Source: Scheffersomyces stipitis CBS 6054 (taxonomy: Eukaryota; Ascomycota; Pichiomycetes; Serinales; Debaryomycetaceae). Taken from it: a stretch of 64,000 nt of DNA. The DNA is taken from assembly GCF_000209165.1 (NCBI RefSeq), contig NC_009068.1:2542001-2606000 (forward strand). Direction: 5' to 3'. The first letter of the stretch is position 1, and the number at the start of each line of letters is the position of its first letter. Shown here in pieces: positions 1-9,937 of the stretch. Made by a program: the position numbers and the translations under genes. The notes beneath the pieces are model-generated. The model ran no database searches and was not told the origin of the DNA. It worked only from the letters and a program-made list of their open reading frames with translations.

Positions 1-963
1 TGGACCCCATTCATCAGTCGTAGAGAAAACCAACATGTCGAAAACGGTGGTGTTACCAAGTTGAATTTCATTTACTCCATCGTACCTCTTGAAATTTTGA
101 CTTGTGAAATCGATACTGCCGTATGCGATTTCTTGCAGAAGCCAGTTAAACAGGACTATAACTATGTTGGTCCATTGCGTGGAGGTTCTCAATTGGTAGA
201 GTTACCTTTCTCAGATTTGATTCCTAAGACCGTGCAAGACAGATTCAAGTTCCCAGAAGGAAGAAGAGTATATATAGGATGGGCTCGTGCTCATCTCAAC
301 AACTGTGGATGTGGTGAGTCGATGTATCGTCCTAATATGATAACGTTGATTGAAGACTACGACGCGAACCAGAATAAGTACTACTTCAAGTTGGGTGATG
401 TGTCTGAGTACTTTGACTTCAATGCCTATGTGCCTCCTTGGACGATTCCACTGTTCGACAGCAACGGCCAGATGATTGAGTCAACACCAAAGCAATGCGA
501 GGGCAGAAACGTCTTGATTCCCAACTCCATTGCCTACTGGGATATACGTTCCATCATCAAGGGTGACACGTTATACCATCGTAAGTACTTCAACTATATT
601 CCTGCTGATGAGCCCGTGGTAAAGTCGGCAAAGGGAGTGTTGAAACACAATGTAGCCGATGTCAAGAAAGACGTCAAGCCTCGTATTCTTTTCAACGACC
701 ACATGGGTGTCACTTTGTCTGCTGCAGACAGCGACGTCAGTATTGTCCATGTGCGGGGGTTGTTGAACCACATCTTGAAGTTGCCGTCGCTCTTGGATGC
801 CGGTACCGTTATCAGCGATGACTACAGTTTCGAACAACGAGGCTACGAATTCAACAATAAGTGTGCCATGAAGGCCAGTGCCGACTACTGTTCCAAGTAC
901 GGTGAGCGAATGGCAAAGCAAGTCGAGGCAGTTGAAAAGGCAGCCGACCCGGACCATATATAG
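1..963 (+). CDS. Unidentified conserved protein, 5'-truncated by the window edge
   Basis: The reading frame is open from base 1 to a TAG at 961-963, so at least 320 residues are visible and the start lies outside the window. The codon at 61 is TTG, an internal Leu and not a start. The protein looks soluble and folded rather than low-complexity. It has a Cys-rich motif (NNCGCGES, about residue 100 of the visible part), many aromatic residues (PPWTIPLF, AYWDIRS) and no obvious membrane span in the visible part. The C-terminus is charged (KQVEAVEKAADPDHI). I do not recognise the family and assign no function. Codon use (TTG for Leu, AGA for Arg) matches the well-expressed genes of the window, which supports a real gene. 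The next gene on the same strand begins 1 kb downstream, so nothing suggests co-regulation. Confidence 0.85.
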   Translation, partial: WTPFISRRENQHVENGGVTKLNFIYSIVPLEILTCEIDTAVCDFLQKPVKQDYNYVGPLRGGSQLVELPFSDLIPKTVQDRFKFPEGRRVYIGWARAHLNNCGCGESMYRPNMITLIEDYDANQNKYYFKLGDVSEYFDFNAYVPPWTIPLFDSNGQMIESTPKQCEGRNVLIPNSIAYWDIRSIIKGDTLYHRKYFNYIPADEPVVKSAKGVLKHNVADVKKDVKPRILFNDHMGVTLSAADSDVSIVHVRGLLNHILKLPSLLDAGTVISDDYSFEQRGYEFNNKCAMKASADYCSKYGERMAKQVEAVEKAADPDHI

Positions 964-2003
964 ACATAGAGACAAGCCCACAACACAGACTAGACAGGGT
1001 ACTCTAGACGGGCGACTGAAGTATTCAAGTTGTTGCTACAGGCGTGTGCCATTATTGAACGGAATTTAATAAACTTTACATTTGCGTAGTGTGGGAAGCA
1101 GAATTAGAATAAACTGTACAAATACTCAGATACCAAATAAATCCTTGCTAGAATATTCAGCGCTAGACAGTTGGCAAAATGTCTACTACAAATACAGAAC
1201 AATATGTATAATTGTATAACTAGTCAATAGAAACTGGCAGAGTGCCTGAAGATGAGGATTCAGCTCAGCACATAAGGATAGAATGAAGTTCAGAATATTT
1301 AGAAAACTTTGCAGAATGAATAAAGAATATATGTTCACTTTAGAATATTGGACATAATTTGAATTTGAATTTAATTAAAAATTGAAATATTATACGACCA
1401 ATTCAGATAAAATAAAGTTTGTTTTATAAATTGAAAAGTTTCTTCAGAAAGTTCCCTTGAAGATTAGGATATCTACACTCAGTATATACTGACAGTGGCC
1501 TGGATTCCAAATGCCACACAGCTATCCTCCTTCTGTAGCCACAGATACTGTGTTGCATTTTGCAGTCGATTACCGAGACGTCGATTGCCGAGCTGGCTAC
1601 CCGAGCGGTTATCGTAACATTTTTTTTGATGAGATTAGGGTTTTTCTCTTCAACCTTCGCCGTCAATAACCGAGCGCGCAAGATGATACAGCCCTTTTAG
1701 CTGCAAAAATTTTTTCTCGGTAAACATCTGAGAAGTGCGAAGCGCCGTTACCCGCGAATATAGACACTTCGGATATCTGAATTATAGCAAATTCTGCCAT
1801 AACCGCGTCTAATCGCAAGTATATATTAACGATGGGATCTGCTGATTTCAAGCCTGGTGCATTTTTGGCTCTATCTAGTCATTTAACAGATTCCAGCCAC
1901 TGGTTTTTAGTATTGTTTCTTACTGTAATTGTAACTACCAAATAGCTCACACCCACCATATAACGATTGCCATAACTGTTCCATAGTTTTTTTTCGTTTA
2001 AAC
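964..2003. other. Intergenic region, promoter of the DHA1 transporter
   Basis: No convincing gene is present. The first 450 bases are AT-rich 3' flank. Four CCGAG cores lie at 1573, 1588, 1601 and 1670, with one inverted core (CTCGG) at 1716, the only striking sequence here. They sit 290-430 bp upstream of the transporter start and could be zinc-cluster regulator sites, which is inference only. Confidence 0.5.
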
Positions 2004-3983
2004 ATGAGCAAAGAAGAGTCTTTCAGCGAGAAAAGTGTGTTGGAAGAACACCAATTGGAGTTGAGCCAATCTTCTTCCAATGACTCCAACGAACCTATAG
2101 CCTTTACCAGATCGCGCTACGAACAACATGTAGAGCACCAGAGAAGGGAATCTAATGTTTCCAGAAGAGGATCAGCTTCTTCAATGCAAAGATCGTTAGA
2201 CATAATCAGAAGAAGCTTAACCGGAGAAATACAGCATTCCATCGACTCCAGCAACGAAGTCCAGGCCTACACTGTCAAGGACATCTACGGTGACTTAGAC
2301 GTGAACGAAATCGCTTTGCAGAGAACCGCTACAAGAACCACTATCTTGAACGAATTGGTGCAAAGAACTCAAGAACAAGAAATCTCTAGTGACGAAGAAC
2401 TGGATTTGGAGAAGCAAATATCCAATAAATACGACGAGTACGACCCTGAAGCCACTTTACCAGAAACTTCTATTCCAATTCAGAACAATGGTGAGGAGTT
2501 CAACAAGATAGATCCTGAGTTAATCACTTTTAATGGACCGGACGATCCAGAGGACCCCAGAAACTGGCCCACATCTACCAAAATTGTCTTGGTTGGTTAT
2601 GTTTCTTTATATGCATTGGTTGCTCCAATGTCTTCTTCGATGTTGTCACCAGCCATGTCAGACATCATCCAGACTTTCAACATCAAGTCTGAAACCATGG
2701 CCGCCATGGTGGTCTCCATTCAGATATTGGCTTGGGCCTTTGGCCCTCTTATTATTGCTCCATTGAGTGAGCATGACAATATAGGCAGAAAAATCGTGTT
2801 GGATGTATCGTGCTGGATGTCTTTATTGTTCAACATTGGGTGTGCCTTTTCGCAAAATACAGCCCAAATGATGGTTTGTAGATTTATCGGCGGCTTGTTT
2901 GGATGCGTTCCAATGAACGTTTGTGCTGGTGTCATTTCTGATTTGTTTGACGCCAAGTCTAGAAACATGGCTCTTGCCAGTTACTCCTTAGTTCCATTGA
3001 TGGGCCCAGTAATTGCACCTGTAGTTGCTGGCTTCATTGTAGAAAACATGCAATGGAGATGGGTATTTTACGTGTTGTGTTTTTTCAACTTTGCTGTTGC
3101 ACTTTCTGCTACATTATTCTTCAAAGAAACGTACGTTCCAACATTGTTAAAGAGAAGAGCCAACAAGTTGAGATTGGAAACCGGTAACAATGACTTACAT
3201 ACCATCTACGAAATTGCTGATGGTGAAACCACTATTGGTAGAATGACGTTATGTATGGTGAGACCTGTCAAGCTCTTGTTCACCCATCCCATGATTGTTG
3301 GTTTGGGTTCGTTCATGGCTTTCACATATGGTTTCATGTACTTGATGATTGTCACCTTCCCAACCATATTTGGTGGCATCTATGGCTTTGACAAGGGTGT
3401 TACTGGATTGATGTACCTTCCAATGGGTTGTGGCTTCATCTTAGGTGTAATTATCTGGACTTATCTTGTCGGAAGAACTTACAACAGACTAACCGAAAAG
3501 AACGGCGGTGTTCCTAAACCGGAATATAGATTACCCTGTTTGTTTGCCTGTTCCATCATCATTCCTGTTGGTTTGGTGTGGTTTGGATGGTCTACTCAAA
3601 AGAAGTTGCACTGGATCATGCCTGGTATAGGTTCAGCGATCTTTGCCTTTGGATTGGTATGTGTTTTCCAAACAACCCAGAGTTACTTGATCGACATGAA
3701 CCCAAGATACGCAGCATCCTCCGTTGCTGCTGCCGCTTTATTTAGATCGTTATTTGGATTTTCTTTCCCATTGTTTGCAAACTTGATGTACGCCAAGCTA
3801 GGCTACGGCTGGGCCAACACAATGTGCGCATTTATTGGCTTGGTTTTGGGTGTCCCCTTCCCTATCTTCTCCTACATTTATGGAGAAAGAATAAGAAACT
3901 GGGCCAACAAGAGAATCGAGAGAGAACAAATCAAGAGAGACCAGAAAAACTTGCAACGGTTGCAAAAGAAGAACCTTGCCTAA
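2004..3983 (+). CDS. DHA1-family MFS drug:H+ antiporter
   Basis: A 659-residue plasma-membrane multidrug or polyamine exporter of the 12-span DHA1 family (the TPO/FLU1/YHK8 type). The first ~175 residues form a charged, Ser-rich cytosolic tail, long for the family. The hallmark DPEDPRNWP sequence follows at about residue 178, just before TM1. Motif A is recognisable in the TM2-TM3 loop (PLSEHDNIGRK, about residue 253). The antiporter motif C lies in TM5 (SLVPLMGPVIAPVVAGF, about residue 328), and WRWVFY comes just after it. The sequence ends in a basic tail (RIEREQIKRDQKNLQRLQKK). The start is the first ATG after a T-rich leader. Family assignment is firm. The substrate and the exact yeast orthologue cannot be read from sequence, so no symbol is given. 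Its regulation may involve the CCGAG cluster upstream. Confidence 0.92.
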   Translation: MSKEESFSEKSVLEEHQLELSQSSSNDSNEPIAFTRSRYEQHVEHQRRESNVSRRGSASSMQRSLDIIRRSLTGEIQHSIDSSNEVQAYTVKDIYGDLDVNEIALQRTATRTTILNELVQRTQEQEISSDEELDLEKQISNKYDEYDPEATLPETSIPIQNNGEEFNKIDPELITFNGPDDPEDPRNWPTSTKIVLVGYVSLYALVAPMSSSMLSPAMSDIIQTFNIKSETMAAMVVSIQILAWAFGPLIIAPLSEHDNIGRKIVLDVSCWMSLLFNIGCAFSQNTAQMMVCRFIGGLFGCVPMNVCAGVISDLFDAKSRNMALASYSLVPLMGPVIAPVVAGFIVENMQWRWVFYVLCFFNFAVALSATLFFKETYVPTLLKRRANKLRLETGNNDLHTIYEIADGETTIGRMTLCMVRPVKLLFTHPMIVGLGSFMAFTYGFMYLMIVTFPTIFGGIYGFDKGVTGLMYLPMGCGFILGVIIWTYLVGRTYNRLTEKNGGVPKPEYRLPCLFACSIIIPVGLVWFGWSTQKKLHWIMPGIGSAIFAFGLVCVFQTTQSYLIDMNPRYAASSVAAAALFRSLFGFSFPLFANLMYAKLGYGWANTMCAFIGLVLGVPFPIFSYIYGERIRNWANKRIEREQIKRDQKNLQRLQKKNLA

Positions 3984-4498
3984 TTGCATACACTTATTAT
4001 TTATTCCTGACGATGAACGTCGTCCACACAGCATTTCCCACTTCTGCATTCTATAGATTCTAGCATACTTAGCATTCGAGGATTGATGTAATCCTCTGAC
4101 AATAACACATAATTAACAATAATGAGATAGGTAAAATAACTAAATATCAGCAAAATCTATAGAGAATCTCGACGAAATCGGCATGATCCTTTAGTTCAAT
4201 AGTAGTTGTTTTACATTATACTCGTCTCCACTTAATACTTCACGGGACTAGCGGAAATGGAAAATTGGACTCAATGAAAAATGTGAATTACGATTTTCGA
4301 TTAAACTCCAGAGTTACTTAAGTATGCGAGGCAAATAAATTGCGCGCGAATTTGGGAACCAGAAATAATGAAAATAATAGCTACAAGTTCCTTTTCACCT
4401 TGAGGAGGCCGTTCTAATCTCCGCACAAGTTACATTTACCAGTTCTACAGTGACAATTGGTCGTATTTCATTCCTTGTGAGCATTTCTGACAAAAGCA
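3984..4498. other. Intergenic region
   Basis: 3' flank of the transporter and promoter of the VPS37-like gene. It is AT-rich. I see no additional gene, repeat or clear regulatory motif. Confidence 0.5.
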
Positions 4499-5065
4499 AT
4501 GGACCCGATTGAGCCATTAACATTGGGAGATTTAAAGGCTTTCCCTCTACCCAAATACATCGAAGCTCTCCCCACGGCCAATTTACACGAGTTCCTAGGC
4601 GACGAGCTGTTAGTCAAGGGATACGTCAAGGAGCTCGAGTCGTACCGGAACCACCAAGAAAGAATATTAGCGCAATTGAGGGCGTCACAGCACAAACTTC
4701 AAGAACAGATCCTAGATGATCTCATCCATAAGTATAGGAAGATAGTCGATCAGATAATGGCGCAGATGAACCGGATTACGTCACTCTACCAGGAGTACCG
4801 GAACTTGGAGATGTACCAGTACCAGTTGTTGTCGCTGAATTTCAACCGAGACTTCTTGATCCGAACCAAGTTTGGCAACTTGATCAGCCGGAACAACCAG
4901 GAACTGATCGATCTAGTTAAAAAGTTCCATAGTAGCGTAGGGGAAGATGGTGACGTGGAGAACAAAGTCAACGATTTGGTCACAAGTTTTAGGGCAAGTA
5001 GACGAGAATACCATTTACGGAAGGAGAAGTTGAATAGATGGAACGAAGAAAGAGTGAGTGGATAA
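4499..5065 (+). CDS. VPS37: ESCRT-I subunit Vps37/Srn2 (Mod_r domain)
   Basis: A 188-residue soluble protein, predicted largely helical. Its C-terminal region matches the end of the Mod(r) domain of ESCRT-I Vps37: a helix followed by FRASRREYHLRKEKLNRW, corresponding to the family's conserved ...R.xYHLRR/K.K.eRW signature. The central part (about residues 50-120) is the expected antiparallel coiled-coil. Length is close to yeast Srn2 (about 210 residues). In yeast Vps37 joins Vps23, Vps28 and Mvb12 on endosomes to sort ubiquitinated cargo into multivesicular bodies. The ATG at 4499 is the first in frame and gives a plausible N-terminus (MDPIEPLTLGDLKAFPLP). The identification rests on motif recognition, so another small coiled-coil protein remains possible. 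Confidence 0.72.
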   Translation: MDPIEPLTLGDLKAFPLPKYIEALPTANLHEFLGDELLVKGYVKELESYRNHQERILAQLRASQHKLQEQILDDLIHKYRKIVDQIMAQMNRITSLYQEYRNLEMYQYQLLSLNFNRDFLIRTKFGNLISRNNQELIDLVKKFHSSVGEDGDVENKVNDLVTSFRASRREYHLRKEKLNRWNEERVSG

Positions 5066-5599
5066 TAGAGAGTATGAATTATGAGAATACGACGACACGA
5101 TAATGTTAACTGGTTCAATCTGTAGTTTAGCGCAAGGAATGGATAGATGCATGCAATGTTAGATTATGGTAGCATTGAGTACTAGATAATGTTAACAGCA
5201 AGAGCTCAGGCTAATGATAATGGCACCTGAAAATGCTACATTGTAGAGTCCCTATAAAATTAGTTCTAGAGAGAGAAGATTGTGTGTCAAGAGTACAAAG
5301 TTTAAAGGAATACGACCATAGCATTTGCTTGACGACAACGGTCATGTCGCGGAGTTACCACCGTAGCCAGCCAACTTAGAGAAACGGCTCCGTATGTTGC
5401 TGGGAGAGGGTGCAGATGTGGTTCCACCAGGCGCTGGGGAAGAGTCGCTTACCACTAGCAGGATAAGCCACGGCGTGGACAGGACTTAAACACCAGTCGG
5501 AATGGGTCGGTTTGCTCGAATGTGTACATTATTATTGGCCTAGCAGCACCGTATTGTAGAGAAAATGGTATAGTATAGAAGTATGGTGCAATTTACAAT
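5066..5599. other. Intergenic region next to a decayed island
   Basis: No coding pattern found. Bases 5330-5500 are more GC-rich than typical intergenic DNA here and do not translate as the missing half of the neighbouring MFS pseudogene. The stretch may be old inserted or decayed sequence. A short hairpin, GGTGCAATT at 5585 with AATTGCACC at 5611, overlaps the end of the dispersed repeat. Confidence 0.4.
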
Positions 5600-5759
5600 C
5601 GTTCCCATGCAATTGCACCGTAGCCCTCGGAATTTTGCATGGTCGGAAAGTTGTAGATAGATCACCCTCGGAAAAAATAATGTCGTACTCCAAATTTATT
5701 TTGCACTATTCGTAGAGAATTCTTGTAGCAAATGAGGTGAATTATTACACCATTGCTTT
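5600..5759 (-). repeat. Dispersed repeat copy A, inverted relative to the copy at 17198-17381
   Basis: Read on the minus strand, this 160-bp segment matches 17198-17381. About 40 bp at one end differs at one base, a middle block of about 42 bp differs at one base, and the last 45 bp are identical. Copy A lacks about 20 bp after the first block. Flanking sequences of the two copies are unrelated on both sides, so the unit is discrete, as expected of a MITE or transposon-end fragment. It starts within a few bases of the point where the MFS pseudogene loses homology. Confidence 0.85.
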
Positions 5760-5763
5760 CCAT

Positions 5764-6599
5764 CTGAAGAAGTTCCTTAACCCGGTAACAACAGCGCGGT
5801 ACGCTAAATCTGAATTGACCAAAAGGGCGAGCAATGTTGGTTGGAAAGTAAAGCCTATGCCACAACCCTGGATAATATTGGTTCCGACAATAAAGCCAAT
5901 TGAAGTGTTTGCGCCATACATCAATTTCAACCCACTGCCAAGGGCCCATAAGACTCCACCTGTCCATAAACACTGAACGTATCTACCAGTTCTACTATTG
6001 ATTTGTCCGACTACAACTCCAAAAATACTGCTCGTGCAAGTAGCGGGTAGCTGAATGAACTCAACGAGAGTGCCCATCTCCAGGATGCGTGCTCTGCCAA
6101 CAATCCTCCAATAAATGGCCCAATTCCATTACCAGCCGAGGTGGCCGCAGCTACTATGCCAAAATACTTTCCTCTTTGTCGAGGAGATAACAATTCAGAA
6201 AATGTGATCATAACCAAGCAATTTACACCTCCTCCACCTATACCTGATAAATCTCTAAAGATAAAAAAACATTGTTGGAGTTTTGGCAAATCCACAGCCC
6301 AAGTCTCCTACCATGAGACAGACCAAAGTGAAAACAAAAACCTGTTTTCTTCCGAAGATGTCCGAAAATCGTCCATAAAGCTATTGGAAATTCGTGTTGG
6401 CTATCAAATACGTCGTTGAGGTCCAGCTATTAATGAGAAACGCATAGTGAAGGTCTTTCGAAATGGAAGGAATGGCAGTAGAGACAGCAGTCTGGTCAAA
6501 GAAAGACACGAACAAGGACGCCGTTAAACACGATAGTGTAATTAAGAGCTTCTTTCTATCCAATGTCAGTGACCGGTCCGTTAGTCCCGTATTGGTCAT
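5764..6599 (-). pseudogene. Decayed DHA2-type (14-span) MFS transporter, truncated at its 3' end
   Basis: Three minus-strand fragments in different frames make up a broken MFS exporter. The 5' part (from ATG at 6599) has TM1 with SFFDQTAVSTAIPSI and then TAG at 6381-6383. Beyond the stop comes the family motif A (LYGRFSDIFGRK). A frameshift near 6285 leads into RQRGKYFGIVAAATSAGNGIGPFIGG (split here as the motif C region) and WRW. After another break near 6080, the third fragment carries GFTFQPTLLALL and VVTGLRNFFR, the typical segment of TM11-12. About 200 residues between WRW and the third fragment are missing, and everything after FFR is absent, replaced by the dispersed repeat. The family is the SGE1/AZR1/VBA-like DHA2 group. 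It cannot make a functional transporter as it stands. The lesions are too many to be sequencing errors. Confidence 0.88.
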
Positions 6600-7060
6600 T
6601 TTGCAATAAGTTTTCACTGGGGCTCACATAAAAATTGCAGAATGCTAAAGAGATTCTAAAAAGTATATGTACCTACCATCTCAGACTTTTTTGAACTGCT
6701 GACCACCAATTTCTTCCCAGTGTTAAGCAAACGTCGGATTATCTACAGAGCCAGCTTTGAGTCTATCGGAAACCATCAACAGAATTGGCTGCGGGTGAAA
6801 AAGCGACAGGTCGAAAACGGAACCAGTTGTATATGAGGAAGCGTGGCGGAATTTCTGCTCCTGATAAGATAAGCCAAAAATAGGTAACTAAATCTTTTTA
6901 TGCACCACTGGTGTGCATGTAATTTTGACATTGATCTTGCATTTTCTTTTATTTAATCGAGGCAGTTCCCGCCAAGAGCTTCTTCATGTTGAAGTATTAT
7001 CATAGCGCAAGGCTAGCAAATTATATTAAGTTAACATTTTGAATCATAGGAGTGTGCATA
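6600..7060. other. Former divergent promoter between two pseudogenes
   Basis: Separates the head of the minus-strand MFS pseudogene from the head of the plus-strand amidase pseudogene. The head-to-head layout suggests the two genes may once have shared control. No coding signal or clear motif is seen. Confidence 0.4.
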
Positions 7061-8733
7061 ATGTCGTTCGTGTCACTTAAAATTTCGAGGTAAGTATAAA
7101 AGGAAAATTGATCATTCTAAGAACGATTGTCGTTGTTCAAAGTGCACCACTATCTTAGATGCAAAAAATACTAACATTCCAGGGACAACTCTATTACACG
7201 AGAGGACTTGCAAAAAACCAAGTAGACAAATTGAAGGTGAAGTTGAGAGATGAGGAAAAAGAAGACTACTACATCTTGCTAGCAGCTATGGATACCTCCA
7301 TCAAAAAGGTGTTGGAAATGGACGATTTCTATCTTCCAACAGGGCGTTTCCTAGAAAAAATATACATAGACCAGAAGGCGCGAATAATGAAGCTAATGTC
7401 TGGGCTTATAAGGTTGAGATAGAGGATACTAAGCCCGAAATGTCCAAGAGTCGGCCACTCGCTGGTCGTACAATTACTTTTAAGGATTGTGTAGAAGTTG
7501 GAAAAGTTCCTCAAATCGGTGGTACTGATTCATGGAATCCTTAGACTCCTGAAGCGCTACTGTTGTTACCAGAGTTTTGGAAGCCGGTGCTAAGATTGTA
7601 GGTTTAGCTACTTGCGAAAACCAGTGTACTTCGACTTCCTCCAGCACTTCCTCTACTGGCAATGTGCCTAACCCCTATGGAAAATCTCATTCTGCCGGTG
7701 GTAGTAGTTCCGGTTGTGGTTAATTAGTTGGTTCAGGAGAAGTCGACCTTGCCGTAGGTGCTGATCAAGGTGGTTCCATCAGGGTGCCAAGTTGCCAATA
7801 TGGCATTATTGGATTGAAGCCAACTTTTGGTCTTATTCCGTACTCGGGTATCGGTAGCAACGAGGTCAACAATGATCATGCTGGTCCAATGATAAAAGAT
7901 GTACTCGACAATGCGCTTTTACTCAGTGTAGTTGCTGGTGTAGACGGATTTGACGACAGACAGATGGGTGAACCACTATACAGAGACGTACCTAACTACA
8001 TGAATATGTTGAAGGAAAGTTCCATCAAAGGTATGAAAATTGGAATCTTGAAGGTATCATTGGAAGTGTCAGCTATGACAGAAGCAATGAAGCAAAAATT
8101 ATTACAGCAAGCAAAGTTGTGGGAAGCATTGGGAGCTGAAGTCGTTGAAGTTTCTATACCTTACCATCACATCGCTCCTGAAATCTGGATGACTGGACAA
8201 AGAGTAGCAGGTGCCGTCCGAAAATTGGGCATGCAGTGTGGGAGACGTGTAGTTCAGTCTGTAAAGCCATTGATCACTGTTACCCCTGGACTGAAGAATC
8301 TTTCGACAAAGCACCAGTTAACGTCAAAAACGGTCTTATCAACGGTTTGTATATATTGGAAAAGCATCCAGGCATCTATTTAAAAACAATTAACATCAGT
8401 TTCAAAGCTAGAGCTGAATATGACAATGCTCTTAGTACTGTTGATTTATTGATTAAACCAACAGTTCCCTTTGCTGCTCCACGTAATGGTGACAGGAATG
8501 CTAATCCCATAACGAGAATTAAGAATACTATTGGTCTAAATGCGAACACAGGTATTTTCAATATTACTGGCCACCCAGCATTAACTTTTCCAATGGAATT
8601 CCTGGCTTCTCAAGAAGATCCAGATATGAAGTTTCCCGTTGGCATACAAATCATAGGTAAGCACTTTGACGAAAAAACAGTCTATGCATTTGCATATGAA
8701 TGGGAAAAAGCATACAATTGGAAGGTCTACTAG
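7061..8733 (+). pseudogene. Decayed amidase (amidase-signature family) with a recognisable intron
   Basis: Pieces of one amidase-signature hydrolase lie in order in several frames. Exon 1 is 7061-7089 and exon 2 starts at 7183. After the splice the frame reads SITREDLQKT, then breaks near 7220. Further frame breaks lie near 7385, 7550 and 8240-8270, with in-frame stops TAG at 7542-7544 and TAA at 7721-7723. The catalytic-core landmarks are still readable: TITFKD (candidate Lys), SAGGSSSG (cis-Ser loop) and ADQGGSIRVPS (nucleophile Ser). The C-terminal part is well preserved (GIFNITGHPALTFPMEF, FPVGIQIIGKHFDEKTVYAFA). Such enzymes hydrolyse amides to acid and ammonia; the substrate is unknown. 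Because homology runs nearly full length with many independent lesions, this is a relatively recent, multiply hit pseudogene. Confidence 0.9.
7090..7182 (+). other. Intron remnant in the amidase pseudogene (93 bp)
   Basis: Donor GTAAGTAT at 7090, branch site TACTAAC at 7169-7175, and acceptor ATTCCAG ending at 7182. All three signals are intact although the coding sequence is broken. Splicing joins a 29-nt exon to exon 2 and gives AGG GAC AAC TCT, which continues into an amidase-like N-terminus. Confidence 0.75.
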
Positions 8734-9937
8734 ATGATTAAACATTATTTGGCTGATATTCAAAAAAATATGCGTAGACTTATTTAGTAACACTTCTAAA
8801 CTCATAAAGGTAATAATAAATTGTTAGAAACTCAAGCGTTAAAATAAATTTGCAAAAATAAACACAAAAAATTATTCAATATTTTGTCAAGAAGCACTTT
8901 AGTCAGATTAAGATCCAATCAAAATTGGAGAAAAATTGTGGAATATCCTCAGATCTACTTGACTATTTGATACTTGTCTACTCATTAGTCTAGATTAATG
9001 CTGGAAAAGGTATTTATTCATATAAAAAGTAAAATATGAATATACAAAACTAATACGAACATAATCAATAATAGAAAATTAATAACTTGTCGACCTATGA
9101 CTTTGCAACGGGGTTCGGTTGAACTTTTATAAGTTTCTTCTGTCATACTTTTGATGATATTACGTCATCCGATTTTTTGACATTGATAAGGATTGTACTT
9201 CTTGAAAACAAAAGGGACTTGAACCAAAACTGGCAATCAGATCGCTGTTGAAACTATCAAAACGCCGTGTTTACCCCGTATCCAAAGCAGTGTGCTAAAG
9301 TCATTATTGTACGAGATTACATCGCTTAGAAACCCGCCTTGAACATCATTGGAAATAAATTCGCAAAATCTACAAAATAATATATATTTTCTAACAGTAG
9401 TGCCACCATATTTATGCCACAGACGAGGTTTGAAACGAATTGACTAAAGAAATGAATTTGATGAGTGCAGCATGAAAAGTCCATTGAATAGATATGGAGG
9501 TAATATAACTAATTTTCATCATTCATATCTTTTGCGCACACTAATTAAGCATCGTATTTGGAACGTTATACAGCTGCGGAAAATTTCAGATCTTTGTGTT
9601 ACAATCGTAAACTGACGCAGCAAGATATTTTGCAACCCTTCAGATAAATAGCGGTTTCCGTTAGATTATTTTATAATCAAACATAATGAAAAATAAGTTT
9701 GGAACAAAACCATGTACGAGAAATATAGTACGGTTTATGAAAATAGGTGATAATTTAGATATATGATCCATAATTAAATGGAATTTGCGGCGCTACAATA
9801 TCAGCAATGTGAATAGGGATTAGCGAGATGGCCGTAATCTGAAAATGGGGCTGGCCCCCTCACTCCTATTTAATGTCCCTAATATATTCTAAAAGTTACT
9901 GTATTCTGAGCTAATAATGTTTTAACTATCAGACACA
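8734..9937. other. Long AT-rich intergenic region, promoter of the wall protein gene
   Basis: 1.2 kb without any convincing ORF or recognisable pseudogene. It is strongly AT-rich. Long promoters are common ahead of regulated adhesin-like genes; no specific site is recognised. Confidence 0.45.
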
